NCBI RefSeq assembly: GCF_021044885.1
Contig: NZ_JAJNOD010000002.1
Span: 124,001-188,000 of the forward strand
DNA: 64,000 nt
Direction: 5' to 3'
Source of the DNA: Microbacterium nymphoidis
Lineage (GTDB): Bacteria; Actinomycetota; Actinomycetes; Actinomycetales; Microbacteriaceae
This document shows positions 18,575-27,291 of this stretch, piece by piece. The notes below the pieces were generated by a model, which did not search any database, was not told where the DNA came from, and saw only the letters and a list, made by a program, of their open reading frames with translations. The translations under genes and the position numbers were made by a program. Each line of letters opens with the position of its first letter. Positions within the stretch are counted from its first letter, which is position 1.

Positions 18575-19323
18575 CCTCCGACCCGGAGGACCTCGACGAC
18601 AGCACGGTGCGCGCGTCGCGTCGTCGGCAGCCGGTCCCCGCGGAGACGCCCGCGGATCTCGAGGAGACCGTGCTCGGACAGCGCCGCCGAGCGGATCGCG
18701 CACCGGAGCCCGACCGTGATGCGGTGGAGGACACCGTGCTCTCCGCACGACGGCGAGGACCGGCGCCCGGCGGGTCGGACGAACCGGTCGATGACGAGAC
18801 TCTCCTGTCGCCGCGGCAGCGCCCGTCCGCGCAGCCTGAGCCGGACGCCTTCGCGGACGAGACGCTGCTGTCATCACGACAGCGGGGGGACGATGCCGAC
18901 GACACCGTAGCCGTGCCGCGTCGGCGCTCGACGCCGGCGCCCGGGACGGGTGCTGCGCCTGAGGAGGACGATCCGATCCTCCGATGGTCTCCGGCGTCGA
19001 GCGATGACGTCCGCCGCTCCGCCGCGCCACAGCGGACGCCGCAGGATGACGTGATCGACGACCAGATCCGTCGCCGCGTTGCGAGCACACCCGAGCCCGC
19101 GATCCTGCGCGCGCCGTACCGGCCCCGCATCGTCGACACCCCGCCCGTCAACCGGCTGGAACCGGTGGCGCGGGAACCCCGCGAACCGGTGAACACGGCC
19201 GCCGCAGACTCCCGCAGGCGCGCCGACTCCCGTCGCACGCTGATCGCCGTGATCGCCGTCGGCGGTGTGATCGTCCTCGCCGGGATAGCGGGCATCGTGG
19301 CGCTGCTCACCGGGCTGCTCTGA
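18571..19323 (+). CDS. single-pass membrane protein with six Thr phospho-acceptor-like repeats
   Basis: 250 residues; the ATG overlaps the FHA gene stop. Residues 8-119 hold six copies of an acidic-Thr-Val/Leu-basic motif: DDSTVRASRRR, LEETVLGQRRR, VEDTVLSARRR, DDETLLSPRQR, ADETLLSSRQR and DDTVAVPRRR. The threonines are at 12, 33, 55, 77, 98 and 112, spaced 21-22 residues apart except for the last. The rest of the cytoplasmic part is polar. One transmembrane helix (about 221-245) ends the protein. The motifs look like docking/phosphorylation sites for a Ser/Thr kinase, to be read by FHA domains, making this a multivalent membrane scaffold. The family is not recognised and the function is inferred from the repeats and neighbours. 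Confidence 0.85.
   Translation: MTSDPEDLDDSTVRASRRRQPVPAETPADLEETVLGQRRRADRAPEPDRDAVEDTVLSARRRGPAPGGSDEPVDDETLLSPRQRPSAQPEPDAFADETLLSSRQRGDDADDTVAVPRRRSTPAPGTGAAPEEDDPILRWSPASSDDVRRSAAPQRTPQDDVIDDQIRRRVASTPEPAILRAPYRPRIVDTPPVNRLEPVAREPREPVNTAAADSRRRADSRRTLIAVIAVGGVIVLAGIAGIVALLTGLL
18598..18927 (+). repeat. six degenerate repeats encoding acidic-Thr-basic motifs
   Basis: The repeats are visible at protein level (period 21-22 residues) but diverged in DNA, which suggests selection on the motif rather than a recent slippage event. Confidence 0.75.
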
Positions 19324-19367
19324 TCCGCTCGTCGCGGGCGCAGAACCTGTGCCCGCCAGCGCAGAGA

Positions 19368-19376
19368 TGTTAGTGT
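19368..19376 (+). promoter_or_regulatory. extended -10 promoter candidate before the EccD/EccC segment
   Basis: TGTTAGTGT matches TGnTAnnnT in the 158-bp gap between the Thr-repeat gene and the next small ORF. It would give the EccD-EccC segment its own promoter with a leader of about 100 nt. Confidence 0.4.
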
Positions 19377-19481
19377 CGGAGGGCTTGTTCCGATGAGCGT
19401 CCGTCCGGCCGACGACTCGCACCGCCGCCCGCTGACACGCATCGGCGCGAGAGCAACACCGATTTTGGGCAAGGGGGAAAA

Positions 19482-19607
19482 ATGGGTGCACCGATGCTGG
19501 ACATGGACGTCGATCCGGCGCCGCGCGCGGCCCACACCTCTGCCCTGACCGCGGTGTCACCGGAGCGGATGCTGCGGGCACTGCAGCAGGAGGCCGAGGA
19601 ACTCTGA
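19482..19607 (+). CDS. small protein (41 aa) coupled to EccD-like gene
   Basis: ATG 19482 has a strong ribosome site (AAGGGGGAAA at 19471-19480). It opens a 41-codon frame ending TGA 19605-19607, with an acidic N-terminal half and an amphipathic C-terminal helix (PERMLRALQQEAEEL). Its 3' end carries AGGAGG (19588-19593), placed for initiation of the overlapping EccD-like frame. It may be a true small T7SS component, a leader peptide that couples translation, or both. No homolog is recognised. Confidence 0.6.
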   Translation: MGAPMLDMDVDPAPRAAHTSALTAVSPERMLRALQQEAEEL

Positions 19608-20974
19608 GCGCTTCCGCGTCGCCGGCCGCCGCCGACGCCCGCCGAATCGGTATCCGCGAGGGGGATGCCCGCCACGACGTGGTCCTCCCCGCCGGGTACA
19701 CCGTCGGTGAGGTGCTGGCGGCCATCGGCGTGCGCACGGGTCCGCAGACCCGGATGTTCCGGGAGCGTGGCGTCGTGCCCATCGAGACGACGCACGGGAT
19801 CGAAGCCTTCCGCGACGGCGACGTGGTCACTCTGATCGCCGAGGGTGCTCCCGCTGCGGTCCCGCGAAAGCGCGACCGTCGCCGCACGGACGGCGCTCGA
19901 ACCGAGAACGTCGCCGCCTGGTGGGCGATGGGTGCGGTCGGCATCGTGCTGTCCGTCTTCCTGGCCTTCGCACCGGGCGCCACGCTCACCGGCTGGCCGC
20001 TGGTGATCGGGTGCGTGATCGTGGTTGCGGCTGTGGCGGCCGCAGTCGTGCTCACGCGCCGAGGCCACACCCGCGCCATCGGCGCCGCGTCGCTCGGTCC
20101 CGCTGCACTGCTCGGGGGAGCGGGAGTGGTGCTCTCACCGCCGTCCTCGTTCAGCATCGCGGTGACCATCGCGACGGTGTGCGCGCTCATCGCGGTGTAC
20201 TCGTTCGGTCTTGCGACGCTGGCGAAGCTCCCGGGCGATCGTGCCCAGCTCGGCGCGATCGGGGCGGTCGTCACCGGTGTGGGCGTGGTCCACATCGTCG
20301 CCGCCATGCTGGGCCTGCCGGAGGCGACGGCGGCAGCGTTCTGCGTGGGTGCGGCCCCGCTCGTGCTGCGGGCGCTGCCCGCCATGCTGATCGACGTGCC
20401 GGCCGGGATGTTCATCGACTTCGAACGCCACCAGCAGGTGCGGTGGGCGGTGCGCGAGCAGATGCCGGAGCCAGTGCTGCGCGTGGATGGTGCGCGCGTC
20501 GGCAACTTGCTGCGCCGGTCACGCGCGCGGATGCAGACGGTGACGATCGCGGTCTGCGTGAGTGCGGCCGTGTTCGCCCCGATCGCCCTGTTGCCGCTGG
20601 ACCCCGAGAGCCTCACAGAGATGATCGGCCGCCTGTGCCTCGCCGGTCTCGTGGTGGTGGTGCTCGCCCTCAGCGCGCGTCGCCATGGCGCGACGGTGAT
20701 CGCCTGGACGTTGCGCGCCACCGCGGTGTTCGTGCTGGTGGTGCTGGCGATCGGCCTGCTCGGCGTCTTCACGCCACAGACCCGCATGTTCGTCACGATC
20801 GGCCTGCTGGTGGTGGCGGTGCTGATCGCCGCGGGCTCAGTTCCCGTGGCCCGCGGACTGCGTTCCCTGTACTGGTCGCGCTTCGGTGACATCAGCGAGG
20901 CGATCGCAGTGGCACTGTGTCTTCCCGCCGGACTCGTGGCCGGCGGCATGATCGACATCATTCGAGGATGGTGA
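19604..20974 (+). CDS. EccD-like type VII secretion membrane protein (first of two)
   Basis: The product has an N-terminal ubiquitin-like domain (about residues 13-85) followed by 11 predicted transmembrane helices, the EccD architecture. The first ubiquitin strand (RRIGIREGDARHDVVLP) lies upstream of the first ATG/GTG/TTG in frame (GTG 19679), and no such codon exists further upstream. The best start is CTG 19604: it overlaps the upstream TGA as CTGA and has a perfect AGGAGG 10 bases before it, giving 456 residues. EccD forms the dimeric membrane vestibule of the ESX pore. A second, more typical EccD is encoded at 29924-31267, so the two could form a heterodimer or serve separate assemblies. 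Confidence 0.8.
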   Translation: MSASASPAAADARRIGIREGDARHDVVLPAGYTVGEVLAAIGVRTGPQTRMFRERGVVPIETTHGIEAFRDGDVVTLIAEGAPAAVPRKRDRRRTDGARTENVAAWWAMGAVGIVLSVFLAFAPGATLTGWPLVIGCVIVVAAVAAAVVLTRRGHTRAIGAASLGPAALLGGAGVVLSPPSSFSIAVTIATVCALIAVYSFGLATLAKLPGDRAQLGAIGAVVTGVGVVHIVAAMLGLPEATAAAFCVGAAPLVLRALPAMLIDVPAGMFIDFERHQQVRWAVREQMPEPVLRVDGARVGNLLRRSRARMQTVTIAVCVSAAVFAPIALLPLDPESLTEMIGRLCLAGLVVVVLALSARRHGATVIAWTLRATAVFVLVVLAIGLLGVFTPQTRMFVTIGLLVVAVLIAAGSVPVARGLRSLYWSRFGDISEAIAVALCLPAGLVAGGMIDIIRGW

Positions 20975-20978
20975 GCTG

Positions 20979-22364
20979 ATGGCTGAGAAGCTGTGCTGGG
21001 CGTGTGGCAGGCCGATGCCCGCCGACGCTGCGGTGTGCCCCCACTGCCGGGCACCGCAGCAGGGCGCGCCCGCGGTGATCCCTGCCGGCGGGCAGCCGTC
21101 GCAGCCGCCGCTCACACGGGGGCCGCAGCCCGCATCGCCACCGCCCACGCCCGTGCAGGTGCGGCCCGTGCAGACTCCGCAGCCCGCTCGATCCTGGACG
21201 CAGGAACCGGTCGTGCCCGCCCCGGCGGTCGAGCCGTCGGCTCCCGCACCGGGCGCCGCTCGTGCGCACACCCGCACCCGGACCCGCCGCCTGCCCGAAC
21301 CGGCGAGCCCCGCACGCGCGGAGGCGGCGACGCGACCCGAGATCAACCTCGACGACCCGCTGGGAGCCGAGTTCGCGGGGCGCCCCGCCGGGATCGGTCG
21401 CCGCCTCGCAGCTCTGACCATCGACGCCGTCCTGATCGCACTCGCCGGAGCAGTGACCGCCTGGCTCACAGGTTCGTGGATCCTCGGAACAGTCGTCGCG
21501 GCGGAGGTCGCCGTGATCTTCGTGGTGATCGAGGCGCGCACCGGTGCCACCGCGGGCAAGCTGCTGATGCGCATGCGCGTCGCTCAGGAGCACGCTCCGC
21601 GATCGCCCGGGCTCGGACGCTCGGTGGTTCGCGGACTCACCACACTGGCCGGCGGCCTCGTCGCCGTCGTCGGCGCCTGGGGCGTGGAGCTGACCGCGCT
21701 CGCCGATCGAACGGGCCGCCGGCGGTCTCTGGGCGATCGCGCGGCGGGCACCGTCGTGGTCGCCCTCCCGGACCGTGCTGCCCGCACCGCGGTCACCTCC
21801 GAACTCCCGAGCGCGCGCTCCGCGAACCCCGTGCCGGTGGCGGACGCCGGGTTCGCCGCGCTGGAGACCACCGGGGCCACCACGGGGGGCTCCGGGTCGA
21901 CCACGGGCGGCGTCACGGGGGCACCGGCCGGCTCCGCAGCGCAGCAGCAGGACGCGATCCCCGTCGCCGTGCGCGGCGAAGGCATGGGCGCCCTGGAGGC
22001 CACCGGTCGCGTGGTGCCGGGCGGGGTCCTGCTGATCTTCGACACGGGCCAGCGCGAGCTGCTGCCGGCCCGCGCCGTCGCCAATCTCGGACGCACGCCG
22101 AGCGCTTCGGTCGAAGGCGACCTCACGGTACGCGTGGACGACCCGTCACGAACGATCTCGAAGAACCACGTCCGCCTCGAGCAGGCGCGATCCGGCGCCT
22201 GGGTCACCGATCTCGGCTCCACCAACGGCACCTCGCTCATTCGCGAGGACGGCACGGCGACGCCGCTGCGCGCCGGCGAGCGGGTGGCGGTCGATGACGG
22301 CGTGCGTGTCCGCATGGGCGATCGGTGGTTCTCGATCAGCCGACTGATGGAGGAGGACTCATGA
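20979..22364 (+). CDS. zinc-ribbon / RDD membrane / FHA domain protein
   Basis: 461 residues from ATG 20979, four bases after the EccD-like stop. A zinc ribbon lies at residues 5-22 (CWACGRPMP then CPHC). A Pro-rich linker leads to an RDD-type membrane region with helices near residues 145-190 and 215-235. A second linker precedes the C-terminal FHA domain (about 365-455), which shows LGRTPS, ISKNHVRLE and STNGTSL. FHA binds phosphothreonine; the likely writer is the kinase at 4607. The stop overlaps the eccC start (ATGA), which ties it to the ATPase. Likely a membrane adaptor linking phospho-signals to the secretion channel. Confidence 0.9.
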   Translation: MAEKLCWACGRPMPADAAVCPHCRAPQQGAPAVIPAGGQPSQPPLTRGPQPASPPPTPVQVRPVQTPQPARSWTQEPVVPAPAVEPSAPAPGAARAHTRTRTRRLPEPASPARAEAATRPEINLDDPLGAEFAGRPAGIGRRLAALTIDAVLIALAGAVTAWLTGSWILGTVVAAEVAVIFVVIEARTGATAGKLLMRMRVAQEHAPRSPGLGRSVVRGLTTLAGGLVAVVGAWGVELTALADRTGRRRSLGDRAAGTVVVALPDRAARTAVTSELPSARSANPVPVADAGFAALETTGATTGGSGSTTGGVTGAPAGSAAQQQDAIPVAVRGEGMGALEATGRVVPGGVLLIFDTGQRELLPARAVANLGRTPSASVEGDLTVRVDDPSRTISKNHVRLEQARSGAWVTDLGSTNGTSLIREDGTATPLRAGERVAVDDGVRVRMGDRWFSISRLMEEDS

Positions 22365-25300
22365 GCCGCGGCTCCCGACTCGCCCCGCCTCGAGTTCCCA
22401 GCGGGAAGATCCCGATGGAGGCTCCGCCCGAGCTGAAGGAGAGCGAGGGCGGGGCCGGCCTCCTGCAGTCGATGCTGCCGATGCTCGCCTCGCTCGGCGC
22501 CGTCGTGATGGTCATCAGCATGGCGCCGAACGAGCCGCGCAGCTACATCACCGGCGGCATGTTCCTGCTGTCGGCGGTGGGATTCGTCGTCATCAACGGC
22601 CTGCGCCAGCGCTCGCAGCACAACGCCGAGGTGCTGGCGGCACGTCGCGAGTATCTCGCCTACCTGGGGGAGCTGCGCACCACGGTTCGCACGGCCGCCG
22701 ACCAGCAGCGCCGCAACGCCAACTGGACCTCTCCCGACCCGAGTACGCTGACCTTCCTGGTGGAGGACGGCATCCGGGTGTGGGAGCGCTCGCGAACCGA
22801 CAGCGACTTCCTGCTCGCACGGCTCGGGACCAATGACCAGCCGCTGTGCATCACGCTGGAGGCTCCGGATCTGCCGCCCCTGGCACAGCTGGATCCGGTC
22901 GCGGCGTCTGCGGCTCACCGGTTCATGCTCACCCACGAGATGCAGCGGTCCCTGCCCGCCACCATTCGCTTGAGCGACTACTCCCGGGTGGAGCTCGTAG
23001 GGCTGGACGAGGACGCGGTACGCGGTCTCGCCCGTGCCATCGTCGTGGGACAGGCGGCGCTGCACGATCCGGACGACCTGATCATCGCCGTCGTCACCTC
23101 CGACGCGCAGCTGGGTGAGTGGGACTGGGTGAAATGGCTGCCGCATGCAGCCTCCACCCGCGTCAGCGATCGCATCGGCCCCGTGCGCATGGTGACGTCC
23201 TCCTTCGAGGAGCTGCGTGAGCTGCTGCCGGCGGACCTCGCCGACGCCCCGCGATTCGGCACCGCCGGTGCAGCGGGCCGGCACGTGCTGATCGTGACCG
23301 ACGGCGTCCCGGTCCCGCGTGCCGATCCGCTTGTCGGGCTGGATCCCGTCGCCGGCATCACGGTGGTGGACCTGCCGACGCGGTGGGACGCGCTGGAGAA
23401 TCCGGACGTGCTGCGCATCGCGCTCCCGGCCAAGGATGCCAAGGACCGTCGTTCGGAGCTGGTGCGCGTGCGGCAGAAGTCCGAGTGGCTCGTCGCCGAC
23501 GACCTCTCCGTCGTGCTTGCGGAGGCCACGGCCCGCCGCCTGCTGCCGCTTCGCACCATGGAGGTCGCCCAGACGGACGGCGGGGCCGCCCAGATCAGCG
23601 GTCAGGCCGAGCTGGTGGATCTCCTCGGCCTGCCCGATGTGCGCGAGATCGATTTCGATCAGGCCTGGCAGCGCCGGCCCAAGCGGGATCGCTTGCGCGT
23701 ACCGATCGGGCAGACCACCGAGGGCGCTCCCATCTACCTCGACATCAAGGAAGCGGCGGAGCAGGGCTCCGGACCGCACGGTGTGCTCATCGGAGCCACC
23801 GGTTCCGGAAAGTCCGAGGTGCTGCGCACCCTCGTGCTCGCACTCACGCTCACGCATTCGCCCGAGCAGCTCAACATGGTGCTCGTGGACTTCAAGGGTG
23901 GTGCCACCTTCGCCGGCATGGCCGACATGCCGCACGTCTCGGCGATCATCACCAACCTCGGCAGCGAGACGGGTCTCGTGGACCGCTTCCAGGACGCGCT
24001 CACGGGTGAAGTGGTGCGCCGTCAGGAGCTGCTGCGCGCCGCCGGGAACTTCGCCAACGTGAACGACTACGAGAAGGCACGCCGCGGCGGTCGTACCGAC
24101 CTGGAGCCGCTGCCCGCGCTGCTGATCATCGCCGACGAGTTCTCCGAGCTGCTGGCGGCCAAGCCGGAGTTCGTGGAGAGCTTCATCAACATCGGCCGTG
24201 TCGGCCGCTCCCTCCAGATCCACCTGCTGCTGGCATCGCAGCGGCTCGAGGAGGGCAAGCTCCGGGGCCTGGACACCTACCTGTCGTATCGCGTGGGTCT
24301 GCGCACCTTCTCCGCGGCGGAGTCGCGCACGGTGCTCGGCGTGCCCGACGCCTACACCCTGCCGCAGGAGCCGGGTGTCGGCTATCTCAAGAGCGACCAG
24401 GAGACGATGACGCAGTTCCGTGCCGCCTACGTCTCGGGCCCGCCGAAGACCCGGATGCGGCACGGCGGCACCCCGGCTGAAGCACGTGAGAGCGCCCTGG
24501 AGATCATGGCCTTCACCGCTCGCCCGCAGTGGCAGCCGGAGGAGGACTCCGAAGAGGTGGCTCCCGTCGCCCCGTCGGAGGCTCCGAAGGAAGAGCGCTC
24601 CACCATCGACATCGCCGTGTCGCGCATGGCCGGTCGCGGCCCGCTCGCGCACCGCGTCTGGCTGCCGCCGCTCAAGGTTCCTGCATCGCTGGACGAGCTC
24701 ATGCCGGATCTCGTCGTCGATCCCGACCTCGGCCTGGTGTCGCCGTCGTGGCGTGCGCGCGGTCCCCTGGAGGTTCCGGTCGGCGTGGTGGACGTGCCCC
24801 TCGAGCAGCGCCGCGAGCAGCTCGTGCTCTCCCTCGCCGGCGCGGGCGGAAACCTCGCTGTCGTCGGCGGCCCACTGAGCGGCAAGTCGACGCTGCTGCG
24901 CATGCTCACCGCCTCCCTCGCCCTCACCGCGACACCGTTGGAGGTGCAGTTCTACGTCCTCGATTTCGGCGGTGGCAGCTTCGTCAGCCTCCGGGATCTG
25001 CCGCACATGGCGGGTGTCGCGATGCGCACCGACGAAGAGGCCATCCGCCGGATCGTGGCGGAGGTCGAGTCCGTGCTGAACGCGCGGGAGGTCTTCTTCC
25101 GCGACAACGGCGTGGACTCCATGAACACCTACCGCCGGCGCCGGGCCGAGGGACGTGTGGACGACGGCTTCGGCGACGTCTTCCTGCTCATCGACGGCTG
25201 GGGAACCCTGCGCGCGGAGTTCGAGAACCTGGAACCGCGCATCCAGGCGATCGCGGCGCGAGGCCTGGGCTTCGGCATCCACGTCGTGCTCACCGCCAAC

Positions 25301-26335
25301 CGGTGGCTGGAGGTCCGCGCGAACATCAAGGACTCGCTGCAGAGCCGGATCGAGTTGCGTCTCGGAGACCCGTCCGACAGCGAGATCGACCGCAAGGTGG
25401 CCGTCAACGTGCCGCCGTCCTCTCCCGGACACGCGCTCACACCGCAGAAGCTGCACGCGCTGGTCGCACTGCCGCGCATCGACTCGTCGGGGGACCCCAA
25501 CACCCTGATGGACGGCGTCGACGATCTCGTCGCCCGGACGACGGCCGCCTGGCGGGGTCCGCAGGGTCCGAAGCTGCGCCTGCTTCCCACGCTGGTCACG
25601 CTGGATCAGGTTCGCAGCATCGCGGGGGAGGGCGACACCCGCACGCTGCTGGGCATCGAGGAGTCCGCGCTCGCACCGTTCGGCGTCGATCTGCGCACCG
25701 AATCCCACCTCTACCTCTACGGCGACGCGGGAATGGGCAAGTCCTCGTTCCTGCGCGGCATTGCGCACGAGGTCATGCGGCTGCACCCCGACCGCAAGGC
25801 CAAGCTGTTCTTCGTCGACTACCGTCGTGCCAATCTCGGCGAGATCCCCGAGGAGTTCCTCGGGGGCTACCTCACCTCGCATGAGATGACGATGCAGGGC
25901 ATGGGGGAGCTCGCCGCGCTGTTCCAGTCCCGTCTGCCGGGGCCGGATGTCACGGCTGAGCAGCTGCGCAACAGGTCGTGGTGGACCGGGTCGGAGGGCT
26001 ACATCCTCGTCGACGACTACGACCTCGTCGCCACCAGTCAGGGCAATCCGATCGCCGTGCTGCAGCCCTTGCTCGCGCAGGCGGCCGACATCGGGCTCCA
26101 CCTCATCGTGGTGCGTCGCACGGGTGGTGCCGCGCGTGCCGCGTTCGACCCCATCCTGCAGCGCTTCACCGACCTGGGCGTCACGGGTATCCTCCTCGGC
26201 GGCAACCCCGAGGAAGGCCAGCTCATCGGCCGTCTGAAGCCCGTGCCCTCGGCTCCCGGACGCGCGCAGGTCTCCAGCAGGGACCACGGCATCTTCTCCG
26301 CCCAGCTGGCCTACCAGCCACCCCGGTCGACGTGA
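22361..26335 (+). CDS. eccC: type VII secretion ATPase EccC (fused EccCa-EccCb)
   Basis: 1324 residues starting at ATG 22361 behind GGAGGAGG. Two N-terminal transmembrane helices (near residues 40-85) are followed by three FtsK/SpoIIIE-type ATPase domains. Their Walker A motifs are GATGSGKSE (about 478), GGPLSGKST (about 836) and GDAGMGKSS (about 1121). The first domain has a clear Walker B, LLIIADEFSELL. This is the motor that recognises WXG100 and other substrates and drives export. The single-chain form is usual for ESX-4-like and many non-mycobacterial systems. It overlaps both neighbouring FHA genes, so ATPase and FHA readers are co-translated. Confidence 0.97.
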   Translation: MSRGSRLAPPRVPSGKIPMEAPPELKESEGGAGLLQSMLPMLASLGAVVMVISMAPNEPRSYITGGMFLLSAVGFVVINGLRQRSQHNAEVLAARREYLAYLGELRTTVRTAADQQRRNANWTSPDPSTLTFLVEDGIRVWERSRTDSDFLLARLGTNDQPLCITLEAPDLPPLAQLDPVAASAAHRFMLTHEMQRSLPATIRLSDYSRVELVGLDEDAVRGLARAIVVGQAALHDPDDLIIAVVTSDAQLGEWDWVKWLPHAASTRVSDRIGPVRMVTSSFEELRELLPADLADAPRFGTAGAAGRHVLIVTDGVPVPRADPLVGLDPVAGITVVDLPTRWDALENPDVLRIALPAKDAKDRRSELVRVRQKSEWLVADDLSVVLAEATARRLLPLRTMEVAQTDGGAAQISGQAELVDLLGLPDVREIDFDQAWQRRPKRDRLRVPIGQTTEGAPIYLDIKEAAEQGSGPHGVLIGATGSGKSEVLRTLVLALTLTHSPEQLNMVLVDFKGGATFAGMADMPHVSAIITNLGSETGLVDRFQDALTGEVVRRQELLRAAGNFANVNDYEKARRGGRTDLEPLPALLIIADEFSELLAAKPEFVESFINIGRVGRSLQIHLLLASQRLEEGKLRGLDTYLSYRVGLRTFSAAESRTVLGVPDAYTLPQEPGVGYLKSDQETMTQFRAAYVSGPPKTRMRHGGTPAEARESALEIMAFTARPQWQPEEDSEEVAPVAPSEAPKEERSTIDIAVSRMAGRGPLAHRVWLPPLKVPASLDELMPDLVVDPDLGLVSPSWRARGPLEVPVGVVDVPLEQRREQLVLSLAGAGGNLAVVGGPLSGKSTLLRMLTASLALTATPLEVQFYVLDFGGGSFVSLRDLPHMAGVAMRTDEEAIRRIVAEVESVLNAREVFFRDNGVDSMNTYRRRRAEGRVDDGFGDVFLLIDGWGTLRAEFENLEPRIQAIAARGLGFGIHVVLTANRWLEVRANIKDSLQSRIELRLGDPSDSEIDRKVAVNVPPSSPGHALTPQKLHALVALPRIDSSGDPNTLMDGVDDLVARTTAAWRGPQGPKLRLLPTLVTLDQVRSIAGEGDTRTLLGIEESALAPFGVDLRTESHLYLYGDAGMGKSSFLRGIAHEVMRLHPDRKAKLFFVDYRRANLGEIPEEFLGGYLTSHEMTMQGMGELAALFQSRLPGPDVTAEQLRNRSWWTGSEGYILVDDYDLVATSQGNPIAVLQPLLAQAADIGLHLIVVRRTGGAARAAFDPILQRFTDLGVTGILLGGNPEEGQLIGRLKPVPSAPGRAQVSSRDHGIFSAQLAYQPPRST

Positions 26336-27258
26336 TCGATCCGCTCGTCCTCGTCAGCGTCGGAGGAACGCTGCTGCTGGTCGGCATCGCCGATGGCGCG
26401 GCCACCAGCGTGCTCTTCGCGCGACTCGGTCGCGAGCGCTGGCGTGGCTGGATTCCGTTCGTCCGCGATGCCGAGCTGCTGCGGATGGGGCAGGAGGGTG
26501 CCTACGTTGCGGGGCTCCTGCCAATCCCTCCGGTGTCCCTCTATGCGCTGTGGGTGAAGGGGCGCGCCCTCTACCGCATCGGCCTGCGGTGGGGATGGGG
26601 TCCCGCGCTCGCGATCCTCGGTGCCCTGGTGCCCGTCGTCTGGTCGATCCTGGCGGCCGTCCGCGCCGGCGGCGGCACGGTCGATGCGATGCCGGCGCCT
26701 GAGCCCTCCCGTGTTCTGCGCTCGCGGGAGCCCGCTCCGGCAGCGGGTCCGCGGAGGCGTCGCCGCACGGTGGAGGGGGCTTGGAGCACCGGCGCAGAGC
26801 CCGGAGTGCGTGGGGTCCCCCTGACCGGGGTGATGCCCGTGGAGCAGCTGGCCCCGATGGCGCCCGCCGCGCCGGCGCCGATGACCCCCGACGCGATTCC
26901 CGCGGCCGAAACCGTGAACCGCTCCCGCGCGATCGGATATGAGCTGGTGCTGTCGGACGGCTCTCACCATCCGCTCGACGGGCGTCGCGTGATCGTGGGC
27001 CGAGCGCCGCGATCCGACAGCGCAGACGTTCAGTTGCTGGCGCTGGTGGACGGCTCCGGGCAGCTGTCGAAGAGCCATGCGGAACTCACCCGTTCCGGGG
27101 ACCTCTGGTTCATCACCGATCTGCACTCGACGAACGGCGTGATCACCTCGGTGCAGGGCGGTGCCCCGGCCCGGCTGGCGGCGGGAGCGTGCGTACCCGT
27201 CGTCGGCGAGTTCCAGCTCGGCGGTGTGCGCGGGATGATCCGACCGATTGACGGCTGA
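26332..27258 (+). CDS. membrane / FHA domain protein downstream of EccC
   Basis: 308 residues from GTG 26332, overlapping the eccC stop (GTGA). The N-terminal 110 residues have about three membrane segments with an ARLGRERWRGWIPFVRDAEL stretch, topologically like the N-terminus of the FHA protein at 16604. A basic linker (PRRRRRTVEG) leads to a C-terminal FHA domain (about 215-305) with IVGRAP, LSKSHAEL and STNGVI. It is the third FHA protein of the locus and the last gene of the forward operon. It converges with the mycosin gene after 33 bp. Confidence 0.9.
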   Translation: MIDPLVLVSVGGTLLLVGIADGAATSVLFARLGRERWRGWIPFVRDAELLRMGQEGAYVAGLLPIPPVSLYALWVKGRALYRIGLRWGWGPALAILGALVPVVWSILAAVRAGGGTVDAMPAPEPSRVLRSREPAPAAGPRRRRRTVEGAWSTGAEPGVRGVPLTGVMPVEQLAPMAPAAPAPMTPDAIPAAETVNRSRAIGYELVLSDGSHHPLDGRRVIVGRAPRSDSADVQLLALVDGSGQLSKSHAELTRSGDLWFITDLHSTNGVITSVQGGAPARLAAGACVPVVGEFQLGGVRGMIRPIDG

Positions 27259-27291
27259 GCGGACCGTCGCCCATCCCCTCTGGCCCGGCGC

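Noticed and set aside
16304-19090. 928-codon reverse frame opposite the FHA and Thr-repeat genes
   Set aside because: Arg/Gly-rich shadow of repetitive Ala/Pro coding DNA.
21584-26287. 1567-codon open frame on the reverse strand opposite eccC
   Set aside because: High-GC genes with G/C third positions produce long open frames on the opposite strand; its translation is low-complexity (His/Arg/Gly/Val-rich) with no domain, and eccC is certain.
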